From contig NZ_AP028461.1 of the NCBI RefSeq assembly GCF_033097365.1, forward strand, positions 4,526,001 through 4,590,000: a stretch of DNA of 64,000 nucleotides, written 5' to 3'. The stretch comes from Actinoplanes sichuanensis. Its GTDB lineage: Bacteria; Actinomycetota; Actinomycetes; Mycobacteriales; Micromonosporaceae. Below the pieces are notes generated by a model. That model was not told the DNA's origin. It worked only from the letters and a program-made list of their open reading frames with translations, and did no database searches. The translations under genes and the position numbers were made by a program. Within the stretch, counting starts at the first letter, position 1. The number at the start of each line of letters is the position of its first letter. Shown here piece by piece: positions 10,801 to 19,026 of this stretch.

Positions 10801-12473
10801 ACGGTCATCGCGCCCATCGAGGTCAGTCCGAGGTCGGCGAACGCGGTGCCCAGATCGGTCACCGGACCGCACAGTGCGGCCACCTCGGCGCGGACCAGCG
10901 ACGCCGACGAGGTGCCGGTGAACCGGTCGCCGGGGTCGGCGGAGAACGCCGAGCGCAGCAGGTGGCGGCGGGGCTTTCCGGACGGCGTACGCGGGATGAC
11001 CGGGGTGAAGAGGATCTCCTCGGGGATCTTGTACGCGGAGAGTCGTCGCGCCAGGTCCCGCAGCAGAGCGGTGGGTTCGGCCGACTCGTCGGCCGGGACG
11101 ACGAAGGCGACCGGCACCTCGCCGAGCAGCGGGTGGGCGCGCGCCACCACCGCGGTGTCGCGCACACCGGGCAGGGCGAGCAGAGCGACTTCCACCTCGG
11201 TGGGGTCGACGTTGACGCCGCCGCGGTTGATCACGTCGCTGACCCGGCCGATGACGCTGAGGTTGCCGTCGGCGTCGAACCGGCCGAGGTCGCCGGTGCG
11301 GTACCAGCCGTCGGTCAGGGCGTCGGGGCGCCGGTGGTAGCCGAGCATCAGGTTGGGGCCGCGCACGCTGATCTCCCCGTCGACCAGTCGTACCTCGACG
11401 CCGGGGGCGGGCCGGCCGCTGCTGCCGGGTGTGCGGGGTCCGCCGGGTGACTCGACGGCGATCATCCCGCACGTCTCGGTGCTGCCGTAGCAGTCGAGCA
11501 GCGGGGCACCGAGCAGCTTTTCGACGTCGGATCGCAGCGCCGGATCGCTGGTCGCGCCGGCGGTCAGGCACAGCCGCAGCGACGAGCCGTCGATCGGCCC
11601 CGCGTCGAGCAGTTGACGGTAGGTGACCGGCACCCCGGCGAGGATCGTCGGTGACTGTTCGGCGAGCAGGCGGGCCAGGGTGGCCGGGCCGGTCTCGGCG
11701 GTGACCCGGGCACTGGCCCCGGCCACCGTGATGCCCAGGACGCACAGGGAGTGGGCGAAGCTGTGTGCCATCGGCAGCGGCCAGAGCAGGTGGTCGGCGG
11801 CGGTCAGGCCGAAAATCGGGCCGTAGCAGGTGGCCGCGGACCACAGGGCGGCCCGCTGGGTGGAGACGACGCCCTTGACCGAGCCGGTGGTGCCGGAGGT
11901 GTAGAGCATGAACGCCGGCTCGTCCAACCCGAGATCGTCGGGGGCCGCGCCGTCGCCGACCGGGAGGCTGTCGGTCACCAGGACCCGCACTCCCCCGGCC
12001 ACCCGGCGGGCCTGGTCGGCGTGCCGGTCGTCGGTGACCAGCACGGCCGGTTCGCAGTCGGCCAGCAGGGCGGTCAACTCGGCGTCGGTGGCGTGTGGGC
12101 TCAGCGGCACCCCGACGGCTGCCGCTCGTACCGTGGCCAGCACGGCCTCCGCCAGGTCCACGCTGTTGTCGAGCAGGAACGCCACCCGCTCGCCGCGGCC
12201 GGCGCCCAGCCCGGAAGCGAGCCGCGCCGTCCGGTCGGCCAGCTCGGCCCAGGTGACTCGCCGGTGGTCGTCAGCGAACGCGAGCCGGTCGCCGTACCAC
12301 AGGGCATTGTCCTTCAGGACGTGCGGTAGCGGCCGGATCATGTGCTGCTCGAGCATCGGGAGGTTCCACCCTTCGATAACCATCCATTGTGGGCGCCATC
12401 GTGGCACACGCCTCGAAAGCCCCGGCCGCGCTGAGACAGCGGGGACTGCGGTGCCCTCCGGATGATCAGGCAC
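4863..12473 (-). CDS. Stand-alone type I PKS: CoL-ACP-KS-AT-DH-KR-ACP-TE
   Basis: Up to 2,536 residues. Order of domains (approximate residues): an acyl-CoA-ligase-type loading domain (40-520, A3 motif YTSGTTGS); ACP (~553, GLTSMGAM); KS (608-1030, active Cys in DTACSSS, then EGHGTGT and KSNIGH); AT (1128-1420, GHSIGE nucleophile and HAFH, the malonyl-CoA signature); DH (H in LADH ~1498, D in [10 protein letters not shown] ~1660); KR (GGTGALG ~1895, LDD B-type motif, NYAAANAF ~2027); ACP (GLDSLA ~2192); TE (GHSTGG ~2388). There is no ER domain. The enzyme should activate a carboxylic acid, extend it with malonate, reduce and dehydrate, then release an enoic acid or lactone, once or iteratively. 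The GTG at 12473 gives the longest frame; the ATG at 12356, with GAAGGGTGG upstream, may be the true start. No tailoring genes are adjacent. Confidence 0.9.
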   Translation of the reverse strand: MPDHPEGTAVPAVSARPGLSRRVPRWRPQWMVIEGWNLPMLEQHMIRPLPHVLKDNALWYGDRLAFADDHRRVTWAELADRTARLASGLGAGRGERVAFLLDNSVDLAEAVLATVRAAAVGVPLSPHATDAELTALLADCEPAVLVTDDRHADQARRVAGGVRVLVTDSLPVGDGAAPDDLGLDEPAFMLYTSGTTGSVKGVVSTQRAALWSAATCYGPIFGLTAADHLLWPLPMAHSFAHSLCVLGITVAGASARVTAETGPATLARLLAEQSPTILAGVPVTYRQLLDAGPIDGSSLRLCLTAGATSDPALRSDVEKLLGAPLLDCYGSTETCGMIAVESPGGPRTPGSSGRPAPGVEVRLVDGEISVRGPNLMLGYHRRPDALTDGWYRTGDLGRFDADGNLSVIGRVSDVINRGGVNVDPTEVEVALLALPGVRDTAVVARAHPLLGEVPVAFVVPADESAEPTALLRDLARRLSAYKIPEEILFTPVIPRTPSGKPRRHLLRSAFSADPGDRFTGTSSASLVRAEVAALCGPVTDLGTAFADLGLTSMGAMTVWNRLSRRTGLRLPATLLWDHPTPAALITWLDARLAGAATVTARQSREQTEPVAIVAVACRYPGGVRSPEDLWRLVVGEVDATGEFPTDRGWDVDGLYDPDPDRLGTSVTRRGAFLYDAADFDPAFFGISPREALATDPQHRLLLEIAWETFERAGIPAPTLRDSDTGVFVGLMPSDYGPRREAHALESHLGIGSTASLASGRIAYTLGLRGPTLSIDTACSSSLVAMDLAAKALRAGECGLALAGGVTVMASPQSFIMFSRQRGLAPDGRCRPFAAGADGTAWGEGAGMVLLERLDDARRNGHPVLAVLRGSAVNADGASNGLTAPSGEAQRELIRLALADAGLRPSDVDLIEGHGTGTRIGDPIEANALVDTYGRDRPEPVWLGSVKSNIGHTQSAAGIAGVIKVIEAMRNSVLPRSLYADDPSPHVDWSSGAVRLLDAARPWPAGPRPRRAAVSAFGLGGTNAHVIIEEPPAEEPGAGEPAPGWSAAPWLLGAADEAGLRDRAAHLAAAGDRGTTPLDVAFSLATGRAPLRHRAAVRAGDREGLHALADGTPHPAVTRVATRPEPRLAFLFTGQGAQRLGMGRELAAAFPAFAETFDRVCTAFTPYLPQPLRAVLDGTDAELLHRTDYAQPALFAFEVALHALYRACGVHPHRLAGHSIGELTAAHVAGVLSLADAVRLVAARGRLMAALPPGGTMIAVRCTEADVAKLLPDAGDLVAIAAVNGPDTVVIAGPDEAVTALAERLDARYDRLHVSHAFHSPLLDPMLDEFRLVAESVTYHQPSVPLVSASTGSADPATADHWVRHVRETVHFSAAMDELAAVPVSAFVEIGPAAVLSVLAERCVPADAFVAGPATLAGFLDNLATLHVHGVPVDWSVVFAGSGARRCELPTYPFRRQRLWLDGTDRPPLLGDPQPDADGTRTRSSGILSTTRQPWLADHVIGADPMVPAAALAELAFQAAMPSNPGKGVRLAELTLGTPLTLTGPADVQVILEDPDTTGDRELTIWSRPTGSTDPWISHATATLTAPTGGTPAVPATWPPPGAHPVTVDYTRLVDAGFHYGPAFRAVTALWRGPTEMYAEVALPPAVATDAARFGVHPALLDAALHASLLAEPPDQLRVPFALEGVQLHTTAAATARVVLSPLTPDTTRVTMTDRFGRPIVTIDALVTRRIGIQDPTSGRSLYRLTWPAAPTDVDGEPYEIWYATADTGGVTPPVRARALLERTLARVTEWLAADRPDRLVVVTERATGDDPDPAAAAVWGLLGSAQAEHPGRLTVVDLCGEPASTAVLHQAAALAEPRVAVRAGTVHAPRLAPADADDTTAPALDPAGTVLITGGTGALGTILARHLVTDYGVRSLVLANRTGAVPDWAAELDAHVTVTACDLRDRAAVAALVDSCGPALTAVFHLAGVLDDGVLTAMTPARIDAVLGPKSDAAWNLHEATKHRNLAAFVLYSSASGVIGRPGQANYAAANAFLDALAAHRTAHGLAAQSLAWGLWDSDGHGMAGRPSPGPARRALTQGGIRAITAEQGMALLDRSLRSTAALLVPIAIDVPATGAPAILTDLAPTASTGTPGSTGTPAAKPITWRQTLAGLPADERGEALTGLIGAVIADLLGFPDTTTLDSGRHFKDVGLDSLAAIQLRDRLSIATGVRLSATIAFDHPTLAELTEHVRAVLGDPTTDTGADQPSHDDPSTTQPPTGERFTAIYHRVIREQGPSAAMTLRYLASYGLPTFDADHRGMHTPAPLRLATGRSYRRPVLIFLPGYLALHDPAPTGLGRALDGHHDLYMLAHPGFGSRPGPVPDSVSTLVRLHAATVRDLVGDRPFVLIGHSTGGAVAHAVAAHLTATGTPPQAVVLADAHYSSAGREDPRALALVDADRNRPAEMFDGVFSDAVMIAGGAYVRLFDGWEPEPSHIPTLLVRATPTKEMRETDPAGRWQPHWPRPHDVVDVAGDHYSMLTTHAEATADAIRTWLDGLA

Positions 12474-12519
12474 ACCCCAGGTCGTGGAGCCGGGCCTGGG
12501 ACCGCTCTATGGTGACCGG

Positions 12520-12732
12520 GTGAGCACCCGTGACGTTCCCGCACAGATCGGTGACCTGCCGCCGATCGGACGCCCCGCGAACAGCGCCCTGCTGCACGCC
12601 GGTATCAGCACCCTGGATCAGGTGGCCGGTCTGCGCCGTCGCGACCTGCTCGCCATGCACGGTGTCGGGCCGAAGGCCGTGCGAATCCTGGAGGCCGCCC
12701 TCAGCGAACGCGGTCTTGCCTTCGAGAAGTAG
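12520..12732 (+). CDS. Small helix-hairpin-helix protein
   Basis: 70 residues. The core GRPANSALLHAGISTLDQVAGL followed by LLAMHGVGPKAVRILEAAL is a compact helix-hairpin-helix unit of the kind found in the RNA polymerase alpha C-terminal domain and in small DNA-binding proteins; GVGPKA is the hairpin. It probably binds DNA non-specifically. The GTG at 12520 lies 6 nt after TATGGT (12508-12513), which suits a leaderless transcript. An in-frame GTG at 12484 would add 12 residues. It is divergent from the PKS. Confidence 0.7.
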   Translation: MSTRDVPAQIGDLPPIGRPANSALLHAGISTLDQVAGLRRRDLLAMHGVGPKAVRILEAALSERGLAFEK

Positions 12733-12850
12733 AGCGGAACCGCTGCGGGCTCTGCCCGAACTGACGGGTGAACGCCCGGGAGAAGACACTCGGCTCGTCA
12801 AAGGCCCAGCGCGCGGCCAGCACCGAGACCGGCACGTGGGCGTTGCCGGG
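12733..12850 (-). pseudogene. Remnant of an AraC-family regulator
   Basis: Read on the minus strand, this gives VPVSVLAARWAFDEPSVF, then SRAFTRQFGQSPQRFR. That is the second helix-turn-helix of AraC/XylS C-terminal domains (LA-x-x-x-GF-x-(D/E)-P-x-x-FSR-x-F-x-x-x-(Y/F)-G-x-(S/T)-P-x-x-(F/Y)R). No first HTH, ligand domain or start is present upstream, so only the last 40 or so codons remain. The frame runs on into the 3' end of the HhH gene. Confidence 0.7.
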
Positions 12851-12985
12851 CGCCAATCGGCACCGGCATCACCCCGGTCGCGGGGAACAGCGCATATTCC
12901 GCGAAGGTGCCCTCTCCTACCCCACGACGCGGGATCCGACCAGGTCCTCGGCCACGCTGACCGACTCCTCGACGAGGACGCGCCC
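12851..12985 (-). pseudogene. Possible zinc-type oxidoreductase remnant
   Basis: Minus-strand translation gives EGTFAEYALFPATGVMPVPI, preceded in another frame by RVLVEESVSVAEDLVGSRVV, with a frame break near 12922. G-x-(F/Y)-AEY-x-(L/V)-x-P-A-x-x-(V/L)-x-P-(V/I)-P is the catalytic-domain signature of medium-chain quinone oxidoreductases. Too little remains to be sure. It abuts the AraC remnant, in keeping with successive deletions. Confidence 0.45.
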
Positions 12986-13084
12986 TTGAAGTTAGGTGAT
13001 AGCTTGCGGAGGAAGAGGGTTGCGTGTCCACCGCGGTGAGCCGCCAGATCGTCAGCCCTTTCGCCGCGTCCTGGGAGAGATGCC

Positions 13085-13291
13085 ATGACGAACAACGACA
13101 CGCCCCGGAGCGCCGGAGCTCTCGGGATCTGGGCGAACATCGGAGTCTGGATCGCCCTTGGCGCTGCCCTCGGCGTCGCCGCCGGGGTGTTGTTCGACAA
13201 CATCGTTCTCGGTGCCGCGCTAGGTCCCGGCCTGGGTGTGGCCGCCTGGGCCGTCTTCATCGCGGGGAGAAATGCCGGCGGCGAATCCTGA
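13085..13291 (+). CDS. Small two-helix membrane protein
   Basis: 68 residues. Two Gly/Ala-rich hydrophobic segments (IWANIGVWIALGAALGVAAG and VLGAALGPGLGVAAWAVFIA) are joined by the short loop VLFDN. The glycine spacing suggests tight helix packing. GGGAGAGATGCC precedes the ATG. The family occurs widely as 'hypothetical membrane protein' in actinomycetes; function is unknown. Confidence 0.65.
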   Translation: MTNNDTPRSAGALGIWANIGVWIALGAALGVAAGVLFDNIVLGAALGPGLGVAAWAVFIAGRNAGGES

Positions 13292-13501
13292 GCGCGGGGA
13301 ATCACCGTCGAACGCCTTTCTCATCTCGGCAGAGCAATGCACAGTCCAGTCGACCGACGGTCCTGGCGTCGGCGGGCACCTGCGTGGTGCCTCGGCTTGC
13401 TGGTTGAGGCCGGTCAGGGGCACGTCGACGTCGAGGGCGGGGAGACGACCCGGATCGGGTTCGACGCGCTCATCAGTGTCCCGGTGGTCGACTCGCCGCC
13501 G

Positions 13502-13597
13502 CTGTGCCACCTCGTCGGCCTGTGCCGGGTCCGGTAACACGCGCCGGATCAGCCCGCACACCCGAGGCGCCACATGATCGGCGAGCCGCGCGAACGC
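13502..13597 (-). pseudogene. Remnant of a sigma-70 (SigK-like) region 2
   Basis: The minus strand reads AFARLADHVAPRVCGLIRRV then LPDPAQADEVAQ, which follows the start of ECF sigma region 2 (AF-x-x-LYD-x-x-x-x-x-VYGL-x-x-RV-x-(R/P)DPAQAEEV-x-Q) residue by residue. After Q the sequence loses resemblance. There is no region 4, so this is a fragment lying antisense just upstream of the phosphatase gene. Confidence 0.6.
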
Positions 13598-13624
13598 GCC
13601 GAGTGGGATCATCACTGTCGTGGA

Positions 13625-15796
13625 ATGTCCGATCGCGTGAGCGCGGCAGCCGATACCGTCACCACGCCGACGCGCGTCGCGTCGGCGGTTCGTGTGCCGT
13701 TGTGGCTGGTGCTGGTCATGGTGGTCACGGCCTACGGCGCCGGCGCCTCACTCGCGTTCCTGGGTTTCGGTGCCCCGGCGATCGTGGTGCTGTTCCTGCC
13801 GGCCGGTGTCACCCTGTCGGCGCTGGTGCTCAACCCCCGCCGCCGATGGCCCTGGATCCTGGCCGCGGTGGCCGCCACGGAGATCATCGTGGACGTCTCG
13901 CACGGCATGTCCCTGCGCTGGTCGGCGGGTTTCGCTCTCGCGAACACGGCTGAGCCGCTGGTCGGGGCGTTGCTGCTGCGCAGGTATCGACCGGCCGAGG
14001 TCGACCTGCGGCGCCGCCGAGACCTGGTCGTGTTCCTCGGCTGCTGTGTCGCCGCGGGACCGCTCGTCGGCGCCGCGATCGGCGGCACTCTGCTGTCCGC
14101 GAGTCTCGCCGTGCCGTGGCCGCAGTCGTTCGTGTCCTTCTGGGCGGGCGACGCGACCGGCGTGCTGACCGTGGCCGGCGCCGTTCTGGCCTGGCGATAC
14201 AGCCCGGACACCGGTTCCGGGACCGTTCGGTGGACCGTGAGCATCGGGGCAGCGGCGACGGCGACCGTGATCGGCTTCTGGCCGCACGACGTGCCGTTGT
14301 TCTACCTGCCCATCCCGGTGCTGTTCGCGCTGGCGTTCAGCCAGTCGCTGGTGGTGACCCTCACGGCGGGCATCGCGATGATGGTGGCGGCGAACCTGAT
14401 GACCAGCACGGGCCACGGTCCATGGGCCGCGCTGGACACCTCCGCGCAGATGATCACCATGTCGCTGCAACTGTTCCTGGCGACCACGATCCTCGGCGCC
14501 TGGGCTCTGGTCGTCGGGGTGACCGAACGCGACCGGGCCCGCCGGGACACCTCGGTCGAACGTGCCGCCCGGCTACGGCTGCACGCTCTCCAGGTGCTCA
14601 CCACGGACCTGGCCACAGCGGTCACCTCGGAGGAGATCGCCGAAGCCGTCGTGCGCCAGGGCATCGGACTGATCGCCGACCACGGCAGTGTCGCCCTGCT
14701 CGCGCCGGACAGCGCCGACATCATGCTGTGGACCTCCCCGGACCGGCCCGACGACCTGACCTTCCACTACCAGCGACTGCCCACCGACACGGCCACGCCC
14801 CATCACGACGTGATCCGTACCGGCCGGCGCCTGCTACATCAGACGCAGGCCGACGCGATGGCCGACTATCCACATCTCGTCGACGTCTATCAGGCCCTCG
14901 ACGTGCACAGCAGCATGTGCGTACCGATCCCCGGCGACGACACCGGCCCGCTGGGTTCGCTGGCGTTCAGCTTCCATCGCGACCACGCCGCAGACGCCGA
15001 CGTCCTGGCCTTCGCCGAGGCGCTCGCGAGCCTGACGGGCCAGGCTCTGGACCGCGCCCGGGTCTACGAGCGTGAGCACGACGCCACGCAGCGACTCCAG
15101 CAGGCGTTGCTTCCGGACCTCGGCAGCCGACGCGACGGCATTCAGATCCACGCCGACTACCGGCCCGCCGACGTGGCCCACCAGGTCGGCGGGGACTGGT
15201 ACGACGCGTTCGCCGTACCGCAGGGGCGGATCGGCTTCGCGGTCGGTGACGTCGTCGGACATCAGCTGGCCGCCGCGGCGGCGATGGCACGCCTGCAGTC
15301 GGCGTTGCGGATCCTGGCACAGACCGCGCCGGACCCGGCCCGGGTCCTCGACGACCTCAGCCGGGCCAGCGCCCTCATCCCCGACGCGACAACGGCCACC
15401 GTCGGTTATGCCGACTACGACCCGACCACCCGCGTGCTCCGATATGCCTGCGCCGGGCACCTGCCGCCCCTGCTGGTGACCCGGGACGGCGCCACCTATC
15501 TGTGGGACGGCCGATCACTGCCGCTGGGAGTCGGAAAACCCACGCGTCGCCACGGCCGGGTGGTCGTCCCGGACGACGCCGTGCTGGTCTGGTTCACCGA
15601 CGGTCTCGTCGAACGCGTGGGCGAGCATCTCGGCGAGAACATGCAGCGGCTCGCCGACGCCGCCGGCAGCCTGCCCGACCCGGACGCGGCGAGGCTGTGC
15701 CGGCACATCCTCAGCCGCATGGTCGGTGACCGGCCGCTGGCCGACGACACCGTCATCCTGTGCGTCCAGTTCACCGGCGCGCCGTCGGGTGGTTGA
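13625..15796 (+). CDS. MASE1-GAF-SpoIIE serine phosphatase
   Basis: 723 residues from the ATG at 13625 (740 from an earlier ATG at 13574). Residues ~20-290 form an eight-or-so-helix MASE1 membrane sensor (the PAGVTLSALVLNPRRRWPWI and FWAGDATGVL segments are typical). Residues ~320-465 are a GAF domain and ~490-720 a PP2C-type SpoIIE/RsbU phosphatase, with VGGDWYDAF, VGDVVGH and FTDGLVE metal-binding motifs followed by ADDTVILCV. It should dephosphorylate a phospho-STAS protein in response to a membrane signal, activating the partner-switch proteins encoded just downstream. Confidence 0.9.
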   Translation: MSDRVSAAADTVTTPTRVASAVRVPLWLVLVMVVTAYGAGASLAFLGFGAPAIVVLFLPAGVTLSALVLNPRRRWPWILAAVAATEIIVDVSHGMSLRWSAGFALANTAEPLVGALLLRRYRPAEVDLRRRRDLVVFLGCCVAAGPLVGAAIGGTLLSASLAVPWPQSFVSFWAGDATGVLTVAGAVLAWRYSPDTGSGTVRWTVSIGAAATATVIGFWPHDVPLFYLPIPVLFALAFSQSLVVTLTAGIAMMVAANLMTSTGHGPWAALDTSAQMITMSLQLFLATTILGAWALVVGVTERDRARRDTSVERAARLRLHALQVLTTDLATAVTSEEIAEAVVRQGIGLIADHGSVALLAPDSADIMLWTSPDRPDDLTFHYQRLPTDTATPHHDVIRTGRRLLHQTQADAMADYPHLVDVYQALDVHSSMCVPIPGDDTGPLGSLAFSFHRDHAADADVLAFAEALASLTGQALDRARVYEREHDATQRLQQALLPDLGSRRDGIQIHADYRPADVAHQVGGDWYDAFAVPQGRIGFAVGDVVGHQLAAAAAMARLQSALRILAQTAPDPARVLDDLSRASALIPDATTATVGYADYDPTTRVLRYACAGHLPPLLVTRDGATYLWDGRSLPLGVGKPTRRHGRVVVPDDAVLVWFTDGLVERVGEHLGENMQRLADAAGSLPDPDAARLCRHILSRMVGDRPLADDTVILCVQFTGAPSGG

Positions 15797-15817
15797 CACC
15801 CTCAGTTCGCCCCAACC

Positions 15818-16219
15818 ATGCTGACCCCAGACATTCCGGGCCTGCCGCCCGTCGATCCGGAAAGGGCCCGTACACCAGAGATGTCCGTCTTCGAGGCACG
15901 CACCACCCGGGAAGCCGACACACTCGTGGTCGCGCTCGCCGGCGAGTGCGACCTGCGCAGCCGCGACGAGATGACGTCGGCGCTGCTGGACGCGGTCCGC
16001 TCCAGCCGAACGGTCACCGTCGATCTGAGCGACGTAGGGTTCCTGGACTCCAGCGGCCTACATGCGCTCGTGACCGCCCACCAGGAGGCGCTCGAACTCT
16101 CAGGCGTCCTGTACGTCGTCAACGCCACGGGGACCGTCGCGACCGTCCTGGAGATCACCGGCATCCTCGAGTTGCTGCAGAACCCTGCGCAGTCTCTCGA
16201 CCAGGTGACCGGTGACTGA
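15818..16219 (+). CDS. STAS anti-anti-sigma factor (RsbV/SpoIIAA-like)
   Basis: 133 residues, or 112 from the in-frame ATG at 15881, which better matches the domain boundary. The STAS core runs from LVVALAGECDLRSRDEM to the C-terminal helix. FLDSSGLHAL contains the phosphorylated serine (Ser78 of the longer form). Unphosphorylated STAS proteins bind and neutralise HATPase anti-sigma factors. The gene's last 8 bases overlap the start of the HATPase gene and it follows a cognate phosphatase, so the three very likely form one switch. Confidence 0.9.
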   Translation: MLTPDIPGLPPVDPERARTPEMSVFEARTTREADTLVVALAGECDLRSRDEMTSALLDAVRSSRTVTVDLSDVGFLDSSGLHALVTAHQEALELSGVLYVVNATGTVATVLEITGILELLQNPAQSLDQVTGD

Positions 16220-16643
16220 CCCGCACCCGCCCTCGACACCGGCCGTGATGCCCTACCACGACGCCGACGACCTCCCGACGGCCCGCGCGTTCGCCCGACG
16301 CCATGCCGAGGATCTGGGACTGGCCGCCGACCAGGTCATGTCGCTGGTCATCGCTGTCAGTGAGCTGGTCACCAACACCTTGCAGCACACATCCGGCGGT
16401 GGCCAGGTCCGGATCTGGGCTGACAACGGCCAGGTCACGTGCGAGGTCATCGACGGAGGACCAGTGCGCGCCGTCGGCCGGGCGATGCCGAGGCCCGACG
16501 CCGACCGGGGCCGAGGCCTGGCCATCGTCGAACGGCTGTGCGGCCCGGTCGAAGTCTTCGCCGCCACGGAGGGCACGACTGTCCGGCTGCGGTTCATGAC
16601 CGAACCGCGCCGCGGTAGTCCACCGGGCGGGGAAGCCGGATGA
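16212..16643 (+). CDS. Anti-sigma-type HATPase (RsbW/SpoIIAB-like)
   Basis: 143 residues, GTG start inside the end of the STAS gene (8-bp overlap), so translation is coupled. This is a GHKL ATPase fold with N-box ELVTNTLQHT, G1 box VIDGGP and G2 box RGRGLAIVERL. There is no separate phosphoacceptor domain, so it acts as a serine kinase of STAS and as a sigma-binding protein rather than as a sensor kinase. Its sigma factor is not in this operon and must be encoded elsewhere. Confidence 0.88.
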   Translation: MTDPHPPSTPAVMPYHDADDLPTARAFARRHAEDLGLAADQVMSLVIAVSELVTNTLQHTSGGGQVRIWADNGQVTCEVIDGGPVRAVGRAMPRPDADRGRGLAIVERLCGPVEVFAATEGTTVRLRFMTEPRRGSPPGGEAG

Positions 16644-16649
16644 CAGTGC

Positions 16650-17045
16650 GTGCATACCGGAATATCTTGGCGTATCTTCGTCCGGCGGGAACGCGGGACC
16701 CGCTGGATGAAGGGGTACGGGGTGATTTCTGAGCAGGCCCTCGAGTTCCTGCGCCGAGCCGGCGGCTACTCCGATGCGGTACGGCCCGATCTGATCCTGC
16801 TGGACCTGAACATGCCGCGGATGGGCGGCCTGCAGACCCTGGCCGAGATCAAGACCGACGAGGCGCTCGAAGCGATCCCGGTCGTGGTGCTGACCACCTC
16901 GGATGCGCAGCGCGACATCTTCTCCAGCTATCAGCATCACGCCAGCGCGTTCGTGACCAAGCCGATGGACCTCGACGCGTTCGAGACCGCGGTGCATCGG
17001 ATCAACGCGTTCTACGGCGAGACGGCACGGCTGCCGCGTGTCTGA
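16650..17045 (+). CDS. N-terminally truncated response-regulator receiver
   Basis: 131 residues. From residue 25 onward it aligns with stand-alone Rcp1-type receivers: SEQALEFLRRAGGYSDAVRP, LILLDLNMPRMGG (phospho-Asp), VVVLTTSDAQ, SAFVTKPMDLDAF (Lys), ending ARLPRV. The first beta strand and helix, which supply the acidic pair that binds Mg2+, are missing. They are replaced by an Arg/Trp-rich stretch, so phosphorylation is doubtful. The GTG at 16650 is assumed; an ATG at 16707 also exists. Its last 8 bases overlap the next gene. Confidence 0.75.
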   Translation: MHTGISWRIFVRRERGTRWMKGYGVISEQALEFLRRAGGYSDAVRPDLILLDLNMPRMGGLQTLAEIKTDEALEAIPVVVLTTSDAQRDIFSSYQHHASAFVTKPMDLDAFETAVHRINAFYGETARLPRV

Positions 17046-18804
17046 CCGGCTCGACGACCCGGATCGTCTGACGTCACTGGTCCGCACCGGTCTCGGGGCG
17101 GCAGCCGACCCGATGTTCGACCGGTTCGCGTCGATCGTGCAACGAACTCTCGGTGTTCCGGTGGCGTTGGTGTCGCTGGTCGACGACGCCCGGCAGGTGT
17201 TCCCGGGTGCATACGGGCTGGCCGAACCGTGGCAGCAGCAACGGCAGACCCCGCTGTCGCACTCCTTCTGCCGGCACGTCGTCACCAGCGGTGAACCTCT
17301 GGTCATCACCGACGCCCGCGTCGACCCGCGTGTCGCGGGCAACCTGGCCATCACCGACCTCGGCGTCGTCGGTTACGCGGGTATGCCGTTGACCGACGGC
17401 AACGGCCGGACCCTGGGTTCGCTGTGCGCGATCGACGCTTCGCCCCGACAGTGGACCGCCGCTGAACTCGCTCTGCTCGCCGACCTGGCCGCAGCCTGTT
17501 CGGAGAGCCTGCGGCTGCGGATCGCGTCTCGGGCCGCCCTCAGCCGCGAGGAAATCGCCCGCGGAGAGCAAAAGGCCGCGAACCTCGCTTTCTCCCGAAG
17601 TCAGCTGCTGTTGCGTGCCAGCGTGGCGCTGGCCGACGCCAACACGCTCGCCGATGTCATCGGGACGGTCCGGACCCTGGTCACCGGCACCCTGGATCCC
17701 GACTATGTCGGGGTGTCTCTGCTCGACACCGACCGTCAGGTCAACCTGCAGTCCGGCGGTTCGTTGCCGGACCGGGTCGCCGATCGCTGGCGTCGCTACC
17801 CGCAGACCGCCCGCACCCCGTCGGCCCTTGCCGCGCACACTGGACGTCCGATCCTGCTGCCTGATCCGGCCGCCGTCGCGGAGCAGGTCCCGGACGCCGC
17901 CGCCACGTTCACCGAGATGGGCTGGCAGTCCGGCGCCAGTGTGCCGCTTCCCGGCCCGCGGGGGCCGATCGGTGCGCTGACCTTCGTCTGGAAGGAGCGC
18001 TATCCGCTGGACGCCGCCGAGCAGGCGGTCCTGGCTGCTCTCGCCGGTTACGTCGGCCAGGCCCTGCAACGTGCCGACTATCTGTTCTCCCGTGAGCAGG
18101 TCGCGACGTTGTTGCAGCAGGCCATGCTCAGCGACCTGCCGGACGCCACGCCGTTCGAACTGGCCGCCCGCTATTCACCGGCCGCCCGGGGTGAGCACGT
18201 CGGCGGCGACTGGTACGACGCCGTCCGGTTCGAGGACGGCCACCTGGCGCTGGTGGTCGGCGACGTCACCGGGCACGACATGCTCGCCGCCGCGCGGATG
18301 GGGCAACTGCGCAGCATGCTGCGGGCCTTCATCGTCGACCGACTCGAGCCGCCGTCGGCGTTGCTGCGTCGGCTCGACGCCGCGATGCAGGTTCTCGGCG
18401 ATCCGACTCCGACCACGGCGTTGCTGGCCTACGTGCAGCCCGACGAGACCGGCTACCGGCTGCAGTGGGCCAACGCCGGGCATCCGTCGCCGGTCCTATT
18501 GGAAGCCGACGGTACGGTCAGTCCCCTGGTCGGACGCGACATGCTCCTCGGCGTGCGCCGGCGGCTGCCCCGCACCAACTACTCCCGCACGCTGCCGCCC
18601 GGATCCACCGTGCTGTTCTACACCGACGGCCTGATCGAGACCCGTACCGACACCCTCGATGATCGTAAACGGCAACTGCACGGGGTCCTGACCGGCCTGG
18701 CCGGCGCCCCTCTGCCCGATCTGCTCGACGAGGTCCTGAGCCGGCTGGTCGGCGACAGCCACGAGGACGACGTGGCGATGCTGGCCCTCCGCAACCCGGC
18801 CTGA
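17038..18804 (+). CDS. GAF-GAF-SpoIIE serine phosphatase
   Basis: 588 residues, GTG start overlapping the receiver gene by 8 bp. First GAF ~20-165 (VALVSLVDDARQVFPGAYGL, HSFCRHVV, GSLCAID), second GAF ~195-345, then a PP2C/SpoIIE catalytic domain ~365-585 (VGGDWYDAV, VGDVTGHD, FYTDGLIE, EDDVAMLAL). It is soluble, so it senses a cytoplasmic ligand or redox state. It is the second phosphatase in the same operon and gives the STAS switch two separate inputs, one membrane and one cytosolic. Confidence 0.9.
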   Translation: MSDRLDDPDRLTSLVRTGLGAAADPMFDRFASIVQRTLGVPVALVSLVDDARQVFPGAYGLAEPWQQQRQTPLSHSFCRHVVTSGEPLVITDARVDPRVAGNLAITDLGVVGYAGMPLTDGNGRTLGSLCAIDASPRQWTAAELALLADLAAACSESLRLRIASRAALSREEIARGEQKAANLAFSRSQLLLRASVALADANTLADVIGTVRTLVTGTLDPDYVGVSLLDTDRQVNLQSGGSLPDRVADRWRRYPQTARTPSALAAHTGRPILLPDPAAVAEQVPDAAATFTEMGWQSGASVPLPGPRGPIGALTFVWKERYPLDAAEQAVLAALAGYVGQALQRADYLFSREQVATLLQQAMLSDLPDATPFELAARYSPAARGEHVGGDWYDAVRFEDGHLALVVGDVTGHDMLAAARMGQLRSMLRAFIVDRLEPPSALLRRLDAAMQVLGDPTPTTALLAYVQPDETGYRLQWANAGHPSPVLLEADGTVSPLVGRDMLLGVRRRLPRTNYSRTLPPGSTVLFYTDGLIETRTDTLDDRKRQLHGVLTGLAGAPLPDLLDEVLSRLVGDSHEDDVAMLALRNPA

Positions 18805-18812
18805 CCCTCTCG

Positions 18813-18956
18813 GACGCCCGGTTCGGTGGCGGGACCTGTGATCGCGTCGTGGAGTACGTCGGCGGTGGCCGGGTCGATGTCACCGCTCACCGGGGGGCGC
18901 GTCACACCGTACCGGTCGATGTCGGTGTTGACTTTGACATGCTCCTCCTGCCGCAT
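18813..18956 (-). pseudogene. Possible remnant of a STAS protein
   Basis: The minus strand reads VKVNTDIDRYGV then VSGDIDPATADVLHDAI, like the first beta strands and helix of a STAS domain (x-x-x-x-x-L-x-G-x-(L/I)D-x-x-(T/S)A-x-x-L). The frame then runs into the antisense of the phosphatase gene, so the DSSG phosphosite half is missing. An AGGAGG lies just upstream of the segment. Short, so tentative. Confidence 0.45.
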
Positions 18957-19026
18957 CGGCCGGAATCATCCGGTCGCCCGGTACAAGCAGCTCCCGGCCT
19001 GGACCACAACGCCCGGTAAGCGGTGT

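Noticed and set aside
4863..12473. Long open frames on the plus strand and in other minus frames across the PKS gene
   Set aside because: They are compositional shadows of a high-GC gene: no family resemblance, no RBS, and they cover known PKS motifs antisense.
13337..13537. Plus-strand 66-codon frame before the phosphatase gene
   Set aside because: No RBS or homology; the minus strand here carries the sigma-factor remnant instead.
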